Assembly: GCA_025716815.1 (NCBI GenBank)
Contig: JAIXMN010000010.1
Coordinates: forward strand, 1,025,889-1,089,888
Length of the DNA stretch: 64,000 nucleotides
Direction: 5' to 3'
From: Dichotomocladium elegans
Taxonomy: Eukaryota > Mucoromycota > Mucoromycetes > Mucorales > Lichtheimiaceae
Shown here: positions 24,131 to 36,399 of the stretch, piece by piece
Position numbering within the stretch: position 1 is the stretch's first letter
How the letters are laid out: every line of letters starts with the position of its first letter
The notes under the pieces: model-generated
Seen by the model: only the letters and a program-made list of their open reading frames with translations
Told to the model about the DNA's origin: nothing
Database searches by the model: none
Program-made: the position numbers and the translations under genes

Positions 24131-24688
24131 TGGGTTCAGTGATCAGCAATTGAATCGCTATTTATGTCATTTGTACCAAAGGAGTACAATGGTTCATGGC
24201 GTGGAAGAGAAGATCTAATATGCGGATCAGCGGCAAATGGCAGTTGTACCAGGCTTATGACGCTTATCAAGCTGAGCCAGGTAGTTTAACAATAGCTGCG
24301 TTCCCCCCTTCAGGCACCTTTGACATTTTTGAACGGTGATGAAGATTCAAGCAACGATGCACAGTTTGTACATTTACGTTCTGTCCTTGACACCATGGCA
24401 GGGAGAAAGGGAGTTTGCCAGTAGTGTGTTATAGATGACGCAGCGGCTTCTTCAATATTGCTAGAAAATGTTTACTGAGCCACGTGGATGCTTCAATGAT
24501 AGAAGCGCAACCATTGTTCAGTTTTTAAGGGGGATGCGGTTGCTAGCGGCCAAAATGAGATACAGTAAGCCAACTCTGTTGTCACGCGTGGATACAAAGA
24601 TAGGTCTGTGTGACAACAAATAATAAACCCTCTTTTCATCCTCCCATTCCGGGATCTTTTTCTCTCGCTTTAACTCGTTCACACATCC
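24131..24688. other. Intergenic between divergent transporter genes
   Basis: This 0.55-kb spacer separates the start of the ABC transporter (minus) from the amino-acid permease (plus). It should hold both promoters. No gene is seen in it. Confidence 0.6.
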
Positions 24689-26846
24689 ATGAAAGACGAT
24701 AAAATACACTTGTTAAAGCCAGGAGATGAAGAAGCAGCAACATTGGACGAAGACATCGAAGGCACTCAGTGCGGTAGAACAAAACCCTATGAAAGTTCCG
24801 TTCGTCTTCAACGGACGATGGGTCCTTTTTCTGGTATGTACATATGCCCTCTAAGTCCGGCTCATCATCCTTTATCCTCACTAGCAAAATTACAGCAACG
24901 ATGCTGATGATCGGCGCATCGATTGGTAGCGGTATCTTCTCAACACCGTCAGGCGTGTATCGAAGCGTTGGCTCTGTGGGCATGGCACTGATCATATGGG
25001 TCATTGGCGCCGTTCACAGTTTACTCGGGGCCATGGCGTATATTGAACTTGGGGCTGTAAGTCAAACCTTCTCTCCAGTGGAAAATACGGACGCGTGCTC
25101 AATGACACCGGACGTTTGTCTATACGGGATTCATATATTAGATGCTTCCACGGTCTGGGGGCGAGAAGGAGTATTTGGATTACAGCAAGTCCATCATGGG
25201 AAGCTACAGATTTACCACCGGACGTGCTAATGCCCTTATTTGTTTTGCTTTTGGGCAAACTTAGTCTACAGGAAGCCAAAGGCTTTGATGCCCTTTATTT
25301 TTAGCATCGTCTATGTATTTCTGGTAAATCCAATCTCTTGTGCGGCCGACGCCACAGTGACAGGAACGGTGTGTATGATCCGACCCGTGCATTTCATGTG
25401 CTTGGCTAATATCCTTTCTGCAATGTCCAGCTCATTGTATATGCAGGTTGATATCGTCGTAAAATCCAAAATGGAGAGCAAAAAAGTAATGCTTAGTATT
25501 TTCTCGACATAGCCGGGGCAGCGGGGAACGCTTGGCTGGAGCGCGGGATTGGTGTGGCTGTGCACACGGCGTGCTGCATCCTTCATAGTATCACGGTAAC
25601 CTGGGGAGTCCGGATCAACGATGCTATCACTTTCGTGAAGATCCTGATACTGGCAACGATCGCTGTCACTGGCCTAATCGTCGCATGCGGTGGCCTTACA
25701 TCCACTGTGACGCCGACCCATGCGCTTTCGTCAGGTGATGTTTTTGCTGGCACTGCCACAAGTCCAAGTGACTATGCCGCAGCTCTGTTTAAGGTGATAT
25801 TTACCTACGGCGGGTGGAATAATATCAATTATGTCGTGGACGAGCTCAAGGATCCCATCCGGACGCTCAAGGTGGCATCCATTTCGGGAATGACTCTGCT
25901 TGCATTCCTATGTGTGCTTGCCAATATTGCCTACTTTGCTGTCGTACCCGCAGATGTGGTGTACAGTTCCACTACCACGGTTGCTGCCGAGTTTCTTGTC
26001 CGTGTCTTTGGTTCTGATGCCGCGACAGCGATGCCGCTTTTGATTGCAATTAGCACTTTTGGATGCACCAGTTCGATGACATTTGTTGGTGCGCGCATCA
26101 CACTTGAGGCCGCCAAAGAAGGATATATTCCATTCGGGCACTACTTTGGAACGGTGAACCGATGGCTCGGTACTCCTGTGGCAGCCTTGGCCCTTCATTG
26201 GGCTGTTACGCTTCCGTACATGCTTGCACCTCCCGCTGGTGACTTGTTCAACTTTATCGTGGATCTTGGAGGATGTAAGTATATATATATGTTATAAGGA
26301 ACTTATTTGATCTGACCTACTTTATTTTATAGATACGGTCGCGTGGTTCTATGGTCTCGTCGTTATCGGTTTATTTTGGCTGCGGTATCGCGAGCCTGAA
26401 GTCCCCAGACCATTTCGCTCTTTTTTGATATTGGATGCCCTTTTTATCATGGTCATCTTCTTTGTAGTCACTGCATCCTTCATCCGCCCCGAACGAACAG
26501 ATATGGTATCCATTGCTTACTGGGTTTATCCGACGACTGGTGTTGCGTTCATCCTCTGCTGCGTGCCTCTTTGGTACATTCGAATCAAGGTTCAGCGAGC
26601 TTTAATTCGGTCACTGTATGCGCCATTCTTTTTCTGTTTGCACACGCGTGAGATATGACAAGTTGTAGTAATCCAGCTGTATTTTATTTTAGGAACGCGA
26701 TGAATTACATTGCCCAGCATCATCTTGACCCGTCAAAGTTATCGGATGTCGAGATTGAGCGGATGTTAGCAAAAGAAAGCCTCGATCAAATGGAACGCAA
26801 CCGCCTGGCCAGCCGGACAATGATGGAAGAGAAAGGCAACGCGTAA
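24689..26846 (+). CDS. LAT-type amino-acid permease (APC superfamily, MUP1-like)
   Basis: Seven exons with closing phases (24689-24833, 24896-25056, 25142-25188, 25272-25372, 25513-26274, 26333-26609, 26693-26846) give about 548 residues, normal for the L-type/high-affinity methionine permease group. Helix 1 carries the signature MLMIGASIGSGIFSTPSGVY, the APC substrate-backbone motif. Later blocks are MLPRSGGEKEYL, KKPKALMPFIFSIV, FTYGGWNNINYVVDELKDPI and the C-terminal PERTDMVSIAYWVYPTTGVA. About 12 hydrophobic helices can be counted. It should import neutral amino acids across the plasma membrane. The last two donors are weaker (GTCACT at 26610). The 3' end lies tail-to-tail with gene D and was duplicated with it to 4873-6660. 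Confidence 0.85.
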
Positions 26847-28095
26847 CAGTGTCATGCGGGCAAACGGGTGTTTTCATACGAGTGTACATAGATGAACCAT
26901 ATCCAAGGACCATATGTATAATGCAAGTAACTATCATAAAAGCGGTTGGAAAGTCGGCATTGGGTTGCTGCTCGCTCCGTCGATTCCTGACACTTGACAT
27001 ATAGCATGCAGTATTTGGCCAAAACGCATATATGGATCCTGTTGATCGTCTTCTGCACCTTATGCGTAGGTTATATATATATCCCGACTGGGCCATTCGG
27101 CAGCAAGAGATGTAAACAGAATGCCTTTAGAACTATATATTATGTTTATTTGCAGTTTATGACCAAATACTAATGAGGGATAATATAATTTTCATCTGAT
27201 AACGGTAACCAACTCCACCAATCCAGTAACTTGTCTTTGAGAGCGTAAGAAGGTGAATATTGTACGGCGGGGTATAACGCATCTAGTGGAGTATCAGCAA
27301 GTCCATAAGATGAACTGCTAAATAGTGAGCTGAAGAGGAGCACCAGGATTCGAAACATGAAAAAGACAATTGTCAAAGTCAGCATTGCACTGACGATCGT
27401 AGCTAATAACAACAAAGCAATGTGTTAGAATAAGGCCAGCGTAAAATAAGACGATGAACTCACTTCGTATGTTCTTGTATTTATTGGTCTGCTCTGTTTT
27501 GAGTCGACTAACAGCTTCTTTGTGTGCTTCAACTTCTTTTTTCAACTTGTGGATAATCGCATAGGTTTCTGGAGAGCCAGCCTCCAACATGTCACTCTGC
27601 ACCGCAATATCCGCCGTGGTAGGGGGAATACCCTGAAATGTGGGGTTATGAAGACCTTGCTCAAGTTCACTTGCATATTGTGAAAGCTTCTCATTTTCTT
27701 CTTGGAGTTGTGCACAAAGCCTTTCAACTTCAATAGTAACCTCCGTTAACATCCTTCTCGACGTTCTTCTGAAAGCGAATGCTTACATTTCTCCAGCTTC
27801 GCAAATGCCTGCTCTTTCTCAAACTTATATTTTTCTCCGTCCTTTTCGAGCTGTTGTGAACGAGTCTGGATCGATCTGACTAGTAAATAAGGACCATCGA
27901 TCAGACTACTCATGTTCCTCTTTCAGCTTAAACGTAGATTCAAGAAACTTACGTTTGTCTAGTTCTTCAACCGCTTCTTCTGCTTTTGTTCTGTAGAGAT
28001 CGCATTCCCTTTGGAGTTGGTCAATCTAAATAAAGGATTCGCATAAATAACCTTAAATTGTCCTCCTCCCAGTTTTTACGTATTATACCCGAGGA
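26283..28095. repeat. Segmental duplication, copy 2 (partner 4873-6660)
   Basis: This is the likely source copy. It includes the last two exons of the intact permease and the 3' exons of the intact gene D. Relative to it, the 4873-6660 copy has a deletion in the permease part, while the coiled-coil tail stays open in both. Confidence 0.8.
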
Positions 28096-30099
28096 TCCAT
28101 GTTGTTAAAGTCATCCATAGTACCCGCCAACTCGGCATCAAGGGTCTAATATACACATATATGTACATAGCATTGTTCGTCAAGACCATATATCAATGCT
28201 GTTTCCATCTTTCTACATACCTGGATGGGTTTTCGCCCGTGGGTCAATCCTTGCCTTGCATCATCCGAATCCGTCTTTAGATCATCAATGATACCATTCA
28301 GCCGACCGTTCTCTATTGTGAGTTCCTCGATTTGAAGCTCCAATTCGTTTACATCCTTGATCTTGTTCTCTAGCAGCTCACAAGTTTGTGACTTTTCCTC
28401 GAGTTCTTTTTGGTATACTTTGGCGTTGTTTTCCAGATGCTCGTTTTTTCGTTCGGCATGTTTTAAGTCGTCTTCTTTTTGAGCCAGAATCTCCTTTAGG
28501 TGCTTGCTATCTTCTGTATGTTATATATAAACAGCCGATCAGCAAATTTCGAATATACCATAGCATCGACTTCCCTGATTAAGAACGCATACTAACTTTT
28601 TTGCATCTTCAAATCCCCTCGCAAATTCTCAATGATTGTAGCCTGTCTTGATGCCATTTGTGTAGCTTCTTCTAGCCTTTGTTCCAGCTTACGAGTATTA
28701 ATGGTGTGAGTGAATGTATCAACCGGTGATAGCCAAAAATTATAAAAGATATATTTTACCTCAGCAATAATCTTCTCCTGGTCTTTTTCCGTCGTCTTGC
28801 AGTCAGAAAGAGCTCGTTTGTACATAATATTTTCATGTCTCATTTCGCTGAGCATAACCTCCATTTTTGCGATTTGATCCTCATAATCTTGTGTCATTTT
28901 GTCGATACGATCCACAACTAGCTTACGAGAGACCAGTTTGACATTGCGTTGGTCCAAAAAGCTGGAGGTAGACCGAACATCATCCTATATTGAAGAAAAT
29001 GAGTGCGTGTGCCCATGTGTGTGTATTTCCCCCTTTGAGAGTAGTGACTTTAAAGAGAATAATCCCCATTTCATTCCGTTGTGTGGGCATATGACGATTA
29101 AATGTATCGTGTCTTTCTCTTACCATAATTATGAGATTTTCATTTTGCGTTAGCTCTGCGGATTTGCGGTGGTCTTTGTTAGAGCTCAGGAAGGATATTG
29201 TCCGCTGCTTTTGTCTTTGTTGTTCATCCTCGAGTCCTTGCTCCCGTTCCTGTTGTTGTTGTTGCTGCTGCTCCTGACGAAGATGTCGATGTTGTTGGTG
29301 CGCATAGCCAGTGTATAGATCCGTCACGCTCTAATACAAAGCCATAAAGAACACATTAATTTCGGGATATCCAAGGCAATTTGAAAATGCCACAAAACAT
29401 TACAGAGCTTGGAGACAAAGATGGGTGGCCAATGCTTGGAGTAAGTCGATGGTCGTCGTTATCCGAGTCCTGTGATCGGTCTGTAATCCTGTGCAGACGC
29501 GCATGAACTTGGTTGAGCAGCTCAGAAGTGCGTTGGCGGTGATCGAGGGATGAGGAAGCTGTGGGTCGTTGGGGTTTGGGTGCTGGTGATAAAGAACTTG
29601 TTCCATTCCGCTGATGGCTGTTCATGCGATCCGCGCTTGTCATTGTTGGCGCCTTATTTCCTATTGCCAATGAGCCGTCCACAGAACTAATGTCGCTTCG
29701 ATTACTGGCTTCTAACTGAGCATCCTGCCATAGCCGTCTAATAAGAGCCATAAAATCTTCAGGACTCATTTCGATTTCTCTGTTTCCGGGACGTGCACGC
29801 ACTTCCTGGATCTGTTTCTGCAGTTTGGTCTTGATGCTATAGCCCTCTTCTGCCTCAGAGCGATCCAGGAGATCGAACCATTCCACAAAGGTAGCAAGTT
29901 GCGGTAGATCTTCTGGGTTAGCATGAAGGATTTCGGCGAGTAACATGAAGCTGGCTTCGTGATTGAAGGAATCCTGTTTTCTGAATTGGGTAAGAAGCCG
30001 TGGCGGAAGAGACGAAGGAAGAGGAGCAATGGAAAGTTAAAAAGAGGAACCACTTGCCTCGTCGAGGTGCGATAAGCTACAGATGCTGTACTGTGACAT
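27170..30099 (-). CDS. Coiled-coil, tail-anchored protein of unknown family (gene D)
   Basis: About ten exons run from a candidate ATG at 30099 to a stop at 27170. Exon 1 (30099-30058) would end in a GC donor (GAG, then GCAAGT), joining 29973 at DSFNHEASFMLLAEI. A conserved-looking N-terminal part (EILHANPEDLPQLATFVEWF, MSPEDFMALIRRLWQDAQLE) leads to a Ser/Pro/Gln-rich stretch. Then come long heptad-rich coils (DKMTQDYEDQIAKMEVML, RLEEATQMASRQATIIENL) and a block MDPRV-IDQLQRECDLYRTK. The last exon has a single membrane helix, TIVSAMLTLTIVFFMFRIL, and a tail of about 50 residues ending YIIPH. The layout suggests a cytosolic or nuclear rod anchored in the ER or nuclear envelope. A LINC-type role is possible, but the tail does not end in a KASH-like proline motif. 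Family not recognised. Confidence 0.6.
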
Positions 30100-31403
30100 G
30101 CTACATAAATGTGTTCTCAAAGTGGCTCGTTATTTCAGAGGAAAGATTACAATGGGCTCCATGCTTGTCCCACTCTCATATGAACCCATATCGGAGTTTG
30201 CGTTCCGTCGCGCCCTAATCGCAAAGGGGTGGTTCCCAATATGGTTCGGATGTCCCACAAACTCGAACGCGTGGACACCTCCGTCGCCTGCGACATCGAG
30301 TGTGAAACACAATGAAATGGGCTTGCAGGCAGTCTCAGGATATCATAATATCCACGATACTCCGTCGCGAGGCGGATCCATATCCCGCTCGATGCTCTAT
30401 AGCCATAAGCTGACAATCGGCTGCTACTTCACAGGCCAGACGCAACATGGATTTATGAGACAGGGAGCAATAGGCACCTGCTGACGCATGGCATCGACTT
30501 GGAGAACAATAGGCAACGTCTTTAGAAACTCAGGTACAAGTTTTGCGGCATCAAGTGTATACGATCTAATTGCATATCCTTATGGTGATATGATTTGACC
30601 GGAACCAAGGGTATCACTATAACGAACGGCCCATGGTAAAGGGCTGCGAGCTATAGCTCCACGTCTTCAAAACATAACAATTCGTCGTTCTGATTACTTT
30701 TACGGGAATGTCGAATTCACAGATGATCTCTTTGACATGTTTGCTGTGGCTGCTGCACCCGTCCGACCCGAGCGACGTCGACATGCTTCCTCCGCGACAA
30801 CTCCGGCTCCACAAAATCTCTTCCGTCTGCTGGGCCTCGGAAATGCGTTTTCTTCAATAAAGCACGGTCATGCTTGTGGGACAACCGAACCATATCGGGA
30901 ACCACCCCTAGTGCGACAAAATCTGTACGTACACAGACCATCAAGCACTTTTTTATCGTACTGACCGCAATTGTATCACTCAGTACGCTTTCAATAGGAC
31001 AGCTGAACGAGTAGCGCTTGCCCTTGGCACCATCATGTAAGATAAGGTTCAGTGCAAATAATACTCGAATAAGTATTGTTCAAACCAATCCAAGTATAAT
31101 GCAAGTGACCATGACGGAAAGATAACTTGGTCCATTACGATCATATGTCACTCGTCTTTGCGGTCTGCTTACAATAGCTATATACGCTGCAGCATGCAGG
31201 GTAGCCACAAATCTACCCAAAAAGGCTACATGGCAAACGAGAGAAAATGTCCTTTGCGGGAGGATGGACAATGGAAGTAATCCCGAGGAAGAGGATCCAT
31301 TGGTTCACAAGGGGGTTCCTGACGATGGGTAAATTTTTCTATTTCTTCCGACATCCCTGTTCACTCTTCTCCCGGAGCCAAAAGCTTGGGGTTGAAAAAA
31401 AAA
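30100..31403. other. Intergenic, 1.3 kb, decayed sequence
   Basis: Open frames here (for example plus strand 30083-30484 and minus strand 30130-30312) show no recognisable family and overlap each other. A short block at 30584-30630 is repeated at 10621-10668, which suggests remains of a transposable element. The promoters of gene D and the zinc-cluster factor should also lie here. Confidence 0.45.
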
Positions 31404-33360
31404 ATGGAAGACGCAAAGTCCTACGAATCGGCCCGCAGAGACATTGTGTCTAGCATTGCTAATGATGACGACGTCTCCGGAAAACCTATCCGGCGGCGGG
31501 TTCGCCAAGCACTCTCCTGTCAAAGGCAGGTCTGAAGTTTTATCAAAAGTCCAACTTCACTAATAACGCTGTTGAAAACAATAACAAAGATGCCGAAAAC
31601 ACCGGTCCAAGTGCTCTCGATCGCGACCTTCGTGTGATCAATGTTTAGCAAGTAATGTATCCTGCGAATACCTTGATGCCCCTGGGGATCTTTCTAGCAC
31701 TGCATTGCGGGACCGATTTTACACCTTAGACGATCAGATCCAGTCATTGCTCCAAGAGTTTGACCTGATCGAGCAAATCGTTTATGATCGGGAACCTATT
31801 CCACCACAACCAGTTGTTCGGACAGACGCCCTGAGGGCTTGGCGCGTCCGAAATGCAGCTGGGGGTGTCTCTATTGAGACACACATGCACCATGTCGAAG
31901 AAATATATGCGACGCTCATTCGGTTTGCGCTCGACAACAGCACCGACACCGGCTCGGGGAGATCTTCTCCGCCCTCACCAACATCTTCGCACGAAGATCC
32001 ACAACCTACATCTCCGACGTGGCTCCAACGAAATAACACCATTTATCCTAATGTGAAACTGAGCCACTTTACTAGTCTTCTTCCATCATCCTCGGCATCC
32101 CCTCCTCTTTCTACTGACGACGACCCTGACCGTTGCAAATTGCCTCGCGAGACGATTGGCAAGCTGATCGAGCTCTATACTCGCTGTTTGCTGCATGGCT
32201 CCATACCCGAATTCACAACGTTCCTCCAGCCTCTTCTCTTGGTACCTCAACAGGCCAAGCCCTCCCCCATCCTCGCCTTACTCTTCAACTCATGCATGTG
32301 TAATATGGTCATCCATGCGTTCTGCTGGCATCCCGAGATTTTTCCCGCATCGCTCGGCATGACGATGGAGAAGTCCACATGGCTGTCCCAATATTACTAT
32401 GATCAGGCCAAGGAGCTGCTTTCGATCCTCTACTTTGAAGATCCTAATGTGGTTATCTGTCATGCCCTTTGCAATCTTGTTCTATATCATATAGAGAGCG
32501 GCAACACATCCTTGATTTATGTGTACAGTGGTATGGCTGTTCGCCTAGCAGTAAGTCTGGAGGAGCAGGATGTATCGCTTATAAGCCGACAGCTGCTGTG
32601 CTCCGAGAGCGTTATCCTCCAATATACCCAATCCATCCGCTGGTTCCTCTATTTCTTGGATACATCCGCATCGCATTACCACAACAAGCCCTACGAGATC
32701 CATCTTGATGATGATGATGCCGATAGAAGCTACAGACTCGATACCTTCTGCAATGGCAAGAACGGCGAGGATCAGCCATTTCAGTCACTGTTTCGGCAAC
32801 TCGAGGCACATGTGTGTGAAATCACACGCGATATTCGACGGACATGTTTCGCGAGCAACGTTCAGCAGGTGCCCTATAAAGAAGTTGAGCGAATTGAACA
32901 GAGTCTGGATGCTTTCCAGAAGCTCTTGCTGTCACCGCCGACCTCATCCGGATCACTCAATGATGACGTGTGGTACACGCGGTGCGTGTATATGCATAGA
33001 ATAAGGCATCATGGGCATTGGATTCTTCTTCACCAGACATATCTACCGACACCTGTGTCTGTTGAACGATGCAGCGCATCCGCGTTTGCGCTTGTCGAAC
33101 TGTTTGAATCCTGGATTACCCACATGGATTGCTACTTCCGGCCATGCGTTCACGAGCTCAAGCAGGCCTGCGAGATTATGGAATATCATGTTGAGAATGA
33201 CACGCCGCTTCGGCCGCTCGCTCTGAAAGCTCTCGGGCGATTGCTTAAAGTAATCCTCGAGACACCAGTCCGGGATATTGCAAAGACGCGACCGTTTATT
33301 CAACGAGTCCAACACATCTTGCAACATCATTGCCCGGACACATGCACCACACATACATAG
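31404..33360 (+). CDS. Zn2Cys6 fungal transcription factor
   Basis: Two exons, 31404-31525 and 31590-33360, give about 630 residues. The zinc cluster begins at residue 39 and is split by the intron: exon 1 ends ALSCQR, exon 2 continues CRKHRSKCSRSRPSCDQCL and then ASNVSC. This restores six cysteines in the C-x2-C-x6-C-x6-C-x2-C-x6-C pattern that binds two zinc ions. The intron uses a GC donor (AG, then GCAGGT) and an AAG acceptor; no GT donor gives the cluster. A Ser/Pro-rich linker (GRSSPPSPTSS) leads to the fungal-specific middle homology region (ELYTRCLLHGSIPEFTTFL to about residue 560). Such proteins bind CGG-type sites in promoters. The regulated pathway is unknown. The gene is convergent with the SR-protein gene, 117 bases away. 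Confidence 0.85.
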
Positions 33361-33477
33361 ACGACCCGTAATGAATTAAAAGAAAAAAAACCTCACCCAT
33401 TCACTTATAACTGAGACGGCTCATTTGTTTGTGACGTAGAAGGGTTTCAAGAGTGGGGTGAGTTTTACTTCTCTCTT

Positions 33478-34459
33478 TCAAGGACTACGCGAGCGATGTG
33501 GAGGTGAACGTGGGGGAGGTGAGCGAGAGTCGCCGCGACGAGGAGGATAATCTGCAGCAGCAGCAGCAGGAGGAGGAGGAGCAGGGGATCGCGAGCGCGA
33601 TCGTGGAGGCAGATCACCACCAGCCGGGGGTGGCGGATAATCGGCAGGGCGGCGGATAGGAGACCGAGAGCGTGAGCCATAACGGCGGTCATACGGAGGA
33701 GGTGAACGGCCACGGGGTGGGGATGGCGAACGTCCACCGCGGTAGTATGGGCTGCGCGATCTCCCGTAAGATCGGCTGTAGCGGCGTGGCGGAGGAGTGG
33801 GCGACCGAGGACGGCGAGGTGAGGTGCGGTCAAACCGCCATGACGCGCTCGGAGCGTTTCGCGCATACTAAAAGGGGGGAATAGCAAAAAAAAAATTCTA
33901 GACCCATTATGCATGTTTTCTTTTCCTTTCCATCATTTTCGATTCATTACCTGAACGCTGATTGTATAACCATCAATGCGTCTGCCGTGCATCTCATTGA
34001 AGGCATCTGCAGCATCACGAGGATCCTCAAACTCTACAAAGGCATAACTTTGTGTGGAAATGATATAAACTCATCAATGCTCTCTTCTCCGGGCATTTTT
34101 TTTTAAAACACGGAAAATAAAATACTTACGGTCTGGACGAGAAGCTCTTGGGAGCAGGAATGTCGCAGCGGACGAGACGGCCATATCTTTGAGGGTCGGG
34201 GTGATAATCGTTAGTCGTCTGGTTCGTACGCATATATTTGAAGAGAGAATCGTCGTCGAGGAGAGAGAAAAAGAAAAAGAGCATCGTCGTTCGTCATTGT
34301 CGTTTTTCGCATTCGGTTTTTCCGACGACGACGTGTTCAAGTTGTTGTAGGGTTGGACGTTCTCTGAGGTAGTGTAAACAAGTACCTTTCAAACTCATAT
34401 GCAAGGTCTCTTGCTCTGGTTCTCGAGCCAAAGCCTGCGACAAAAAGTGTTGTTCTCAT
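33478..34459 (-). CDS. SR-family pre-mRNA splicing factor, Srp1-like
   Basis: Four exons (34459-34386, 34186-34130, 34047-33951, 33867-33478) close in phase and give 205 residues. One RRM fills residues 1-77: RNP2 TLFVAGFGS, then RARDLAYEFERYGRLVRCDI, RNP1 YAFVEFEDPRDAADAF and NEMHGRRIDGYTISV. The RRM resembles that of fission yeast Srp1. The rest is an Arg/Ser/Pro-rich tail (for example RSYGRSRSPYYRGGRSPSPP) with many RS and SP dipeptides, typical of an SR domain phosphorylated by SRPK/CLK kinases. The tail is on a single exon; its other frames give long shadow readings. The protein is expected in nuclear speckles, acting on splice-site choice. Confidence 0.88.
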
Positions 34460-34847
34460 ACTGAAGCTGGCAAATTTGAGGTTGTGGTTCTGTTCCAAGA
34501 AGACAGAATTGCGTATTGCTGCGAATCAGAAAGTTCTATTTTTTTTTTGTCGCTGCTTCAATGTGACTTTTGATAAAAGGGAGAAACGGCAAATTTGAAA
34601 TTGGTGCGTTTAACTTGTTTTAGGCAAGGTGCTAATATTTTTTTTGTCTCTCCTAATTTGTACAAGCGTAAGAGAAGATGCGCGTTGGTGGAAAAAGGGA
34701 ATAGCAAGAACAAAATGGAAGTTGGGGGAGGGAAGTGATAGGGAAGTAGGGATAAGAGGGGAAGTAAGCGAAAAAGATAGGAAGATATATGTATAGCTAG
34801 AAAATGAAAATGTGGGTAGAATGAGAAAACTATTTAAAACCGTGTCT
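34460..34847. other. Spacer between SR-protein start and DUF3020 gene end
   Basis: The two genes are read on the same strand. This stretch holds the SR-protein promoter and the 3' UTR of the upstream gene. It is purine-rich at 34680-34800. No gene is seen. Confidence 0.6.
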
Positions 34848-36399
34848 TCATTGTCGCCAGCCTGCATTCAGCTGCATAAGTGTGAGGACAGCATCCATTG
34901 GATATTCTGGCTTCTTTTCGTCGTCTTTCATTTCAGCGGATCTTTCACTCAGCTGCTGTTCGCTCGCGTCCGCCGAGGTTGTAAGACCCCCTCCCTGGTG
35001 GCTTACAGCGGAGGATTGTGCTAACGGAAGTGGGGAGTTCTGACCGCTGTTGGAAGAACTTGACGAAGCACCTATGGATAGACCCTGTTCGTCCTGGACT
35101 ATGTCTGTTTTGATTGTGTGGCTTACGTCGACAGCTGACGACGCTACTTGATTTTGGAGAGACCCTGTCTCAGCAGAATGAGTGTTTTCCGATGTCTGTG
35201 GCTGGCCAAAATCAGAAGTACCCGGTGCCAACTTGCCCGCGTTTGTCATGGCCTAAAAAAGAAAGCGAGAGGGGATGAGTTTCCCACTCCAGCAACCCTC
35301 TCTACATGGGAGAAAACGTGTCTACATACAATCATATTGTTCAGTTGCTCCAAAAGCTGTCGCTGAAGCTCAGGCGGGAAATCAAGCATCTTTGCTGCAG
35401 CAGAAGTATCCACAACAGCAGGTGGTGGTGGCATATAATATCCTAGCTGGTCAGCACCCACTGAAGGAGATGAGCCAGCCGCAGCACTGGCAGCCGCGGA
35501 CGCCAAAGAAGCAGCAATGGCTGCTGCTGCGGCTGCTGCATCTTGTTGTTGCTGGTGGTGGTGTTGCTGCTGAGGGGAATGGGGGGGCTGAGACGAAGCA
35601 GGAGCGCCCGAAGATGGATGGCTGGGACTCCCGGGCACGTTCAAGACATTATCAATCATGTTTTTCCGGCGTTCTTTCTCCATTCGCTTTTGCCGTCGCT
35701 TCTCAAATTCGTCTTGAGCCCATTTACGCTTTTCTTCTGAATCGGCCTGTCCAAAGAGCTTGGACGCTCGTTTGTTCACTCGACACCGAAGATCATTGTC
35801 CTTATCTGTCAGACAAAAAAAAAAAAAGATGTAAACATGTCAGCAATGGAAACAGAAGATCCGTGTGTTTTTAATATGCGCTGGTGCACCGTATACTCAC
35901 TTCGTTCTTCATTGTGAATTCGCCATTTCTTTTTTCGTTCTCGATTCGCTGCGCGAATGCTGTCACGTTTAACAACATCGATCTCCTGCCGTGGCCTAGA
36001 CGGCGGTGTTGGTGACCCGGCGGCGTCGTGGGACGATGGTGTTGGTGATGTAGAAGCGGCGGCGGCAGCAGCGGCAGCAGCGGCAGCAGCAACAGCAGCA
36101 GCAGCAGCAATGAGGTTATGAGAGGTGAAGGAAGGGATACCGTGACTGTTGACAGCAGCCAGCATAGCTTCGTGCAATTGTTGCTGATAGGGCTGGAACG
36201 CCGAGGAGGAGGAGGACGGCGTGTTGGGACTACTACTAGTCACGGTTGCTGGTGTAGGAGGAAGGTCACTTTCCCCACCTGTGCTGGAAGTGACGGCTGG
36301 TGCGGCAACCACGGGTGATGATGCTGAGGAAGACTGCGGATGATCGTCCTGCTGTTGCATATTCACTTTCGCATCCAAATCTTGTGCGCTGTTTTCCAT
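34848..36399 (-). CDS. DUF3020-domain putative transcriptional regulator
   Basis: Three exons, 36399-35901, 35805-35330 and 35252-34848, close in phase and give 459 residues. The conserved block crosses the first intron: SIRAANRERKKKWRIHNEER followed by NKDNDLRCRVNKRASKLFG and then FEKRRQKRMEKERRK. This matches the basic DUF3020 region found once in many fungal nuclear proteins. It is flanked by low-complexity parts: Ser/Pro/Thr-rich N terminus, a long Ala run before the block, and Gln/His and Ala runs after it. A second Met in frame upstream (36513) would add a hydrophobic-looking extension and is less likely to be the start. A nuclear, nucleic-acid-binding role is inferred from the basic block only. 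Confidence 0.82.

Noticed and set aside
30083..30484. Plus-strand 133-codon frame
   Set aside because: It overlaps the inferred first exon of gene D, has no known motif, and the opposite strand is equally open.
33465..33914. 149-codon Leu/His/Arg-rich minus-strand frame
   Set aside because: It is the wrong frame of the Arg/Ser/Pro-rich last exon of the SR protein; the correct frame continues the RRM exon in phase.
35275..35874. Plus-strand 199-codon frame
   Set aside because: Antisense shadow of the DUF3020 gene, created by its Ala, Gln and Ser codon runs.
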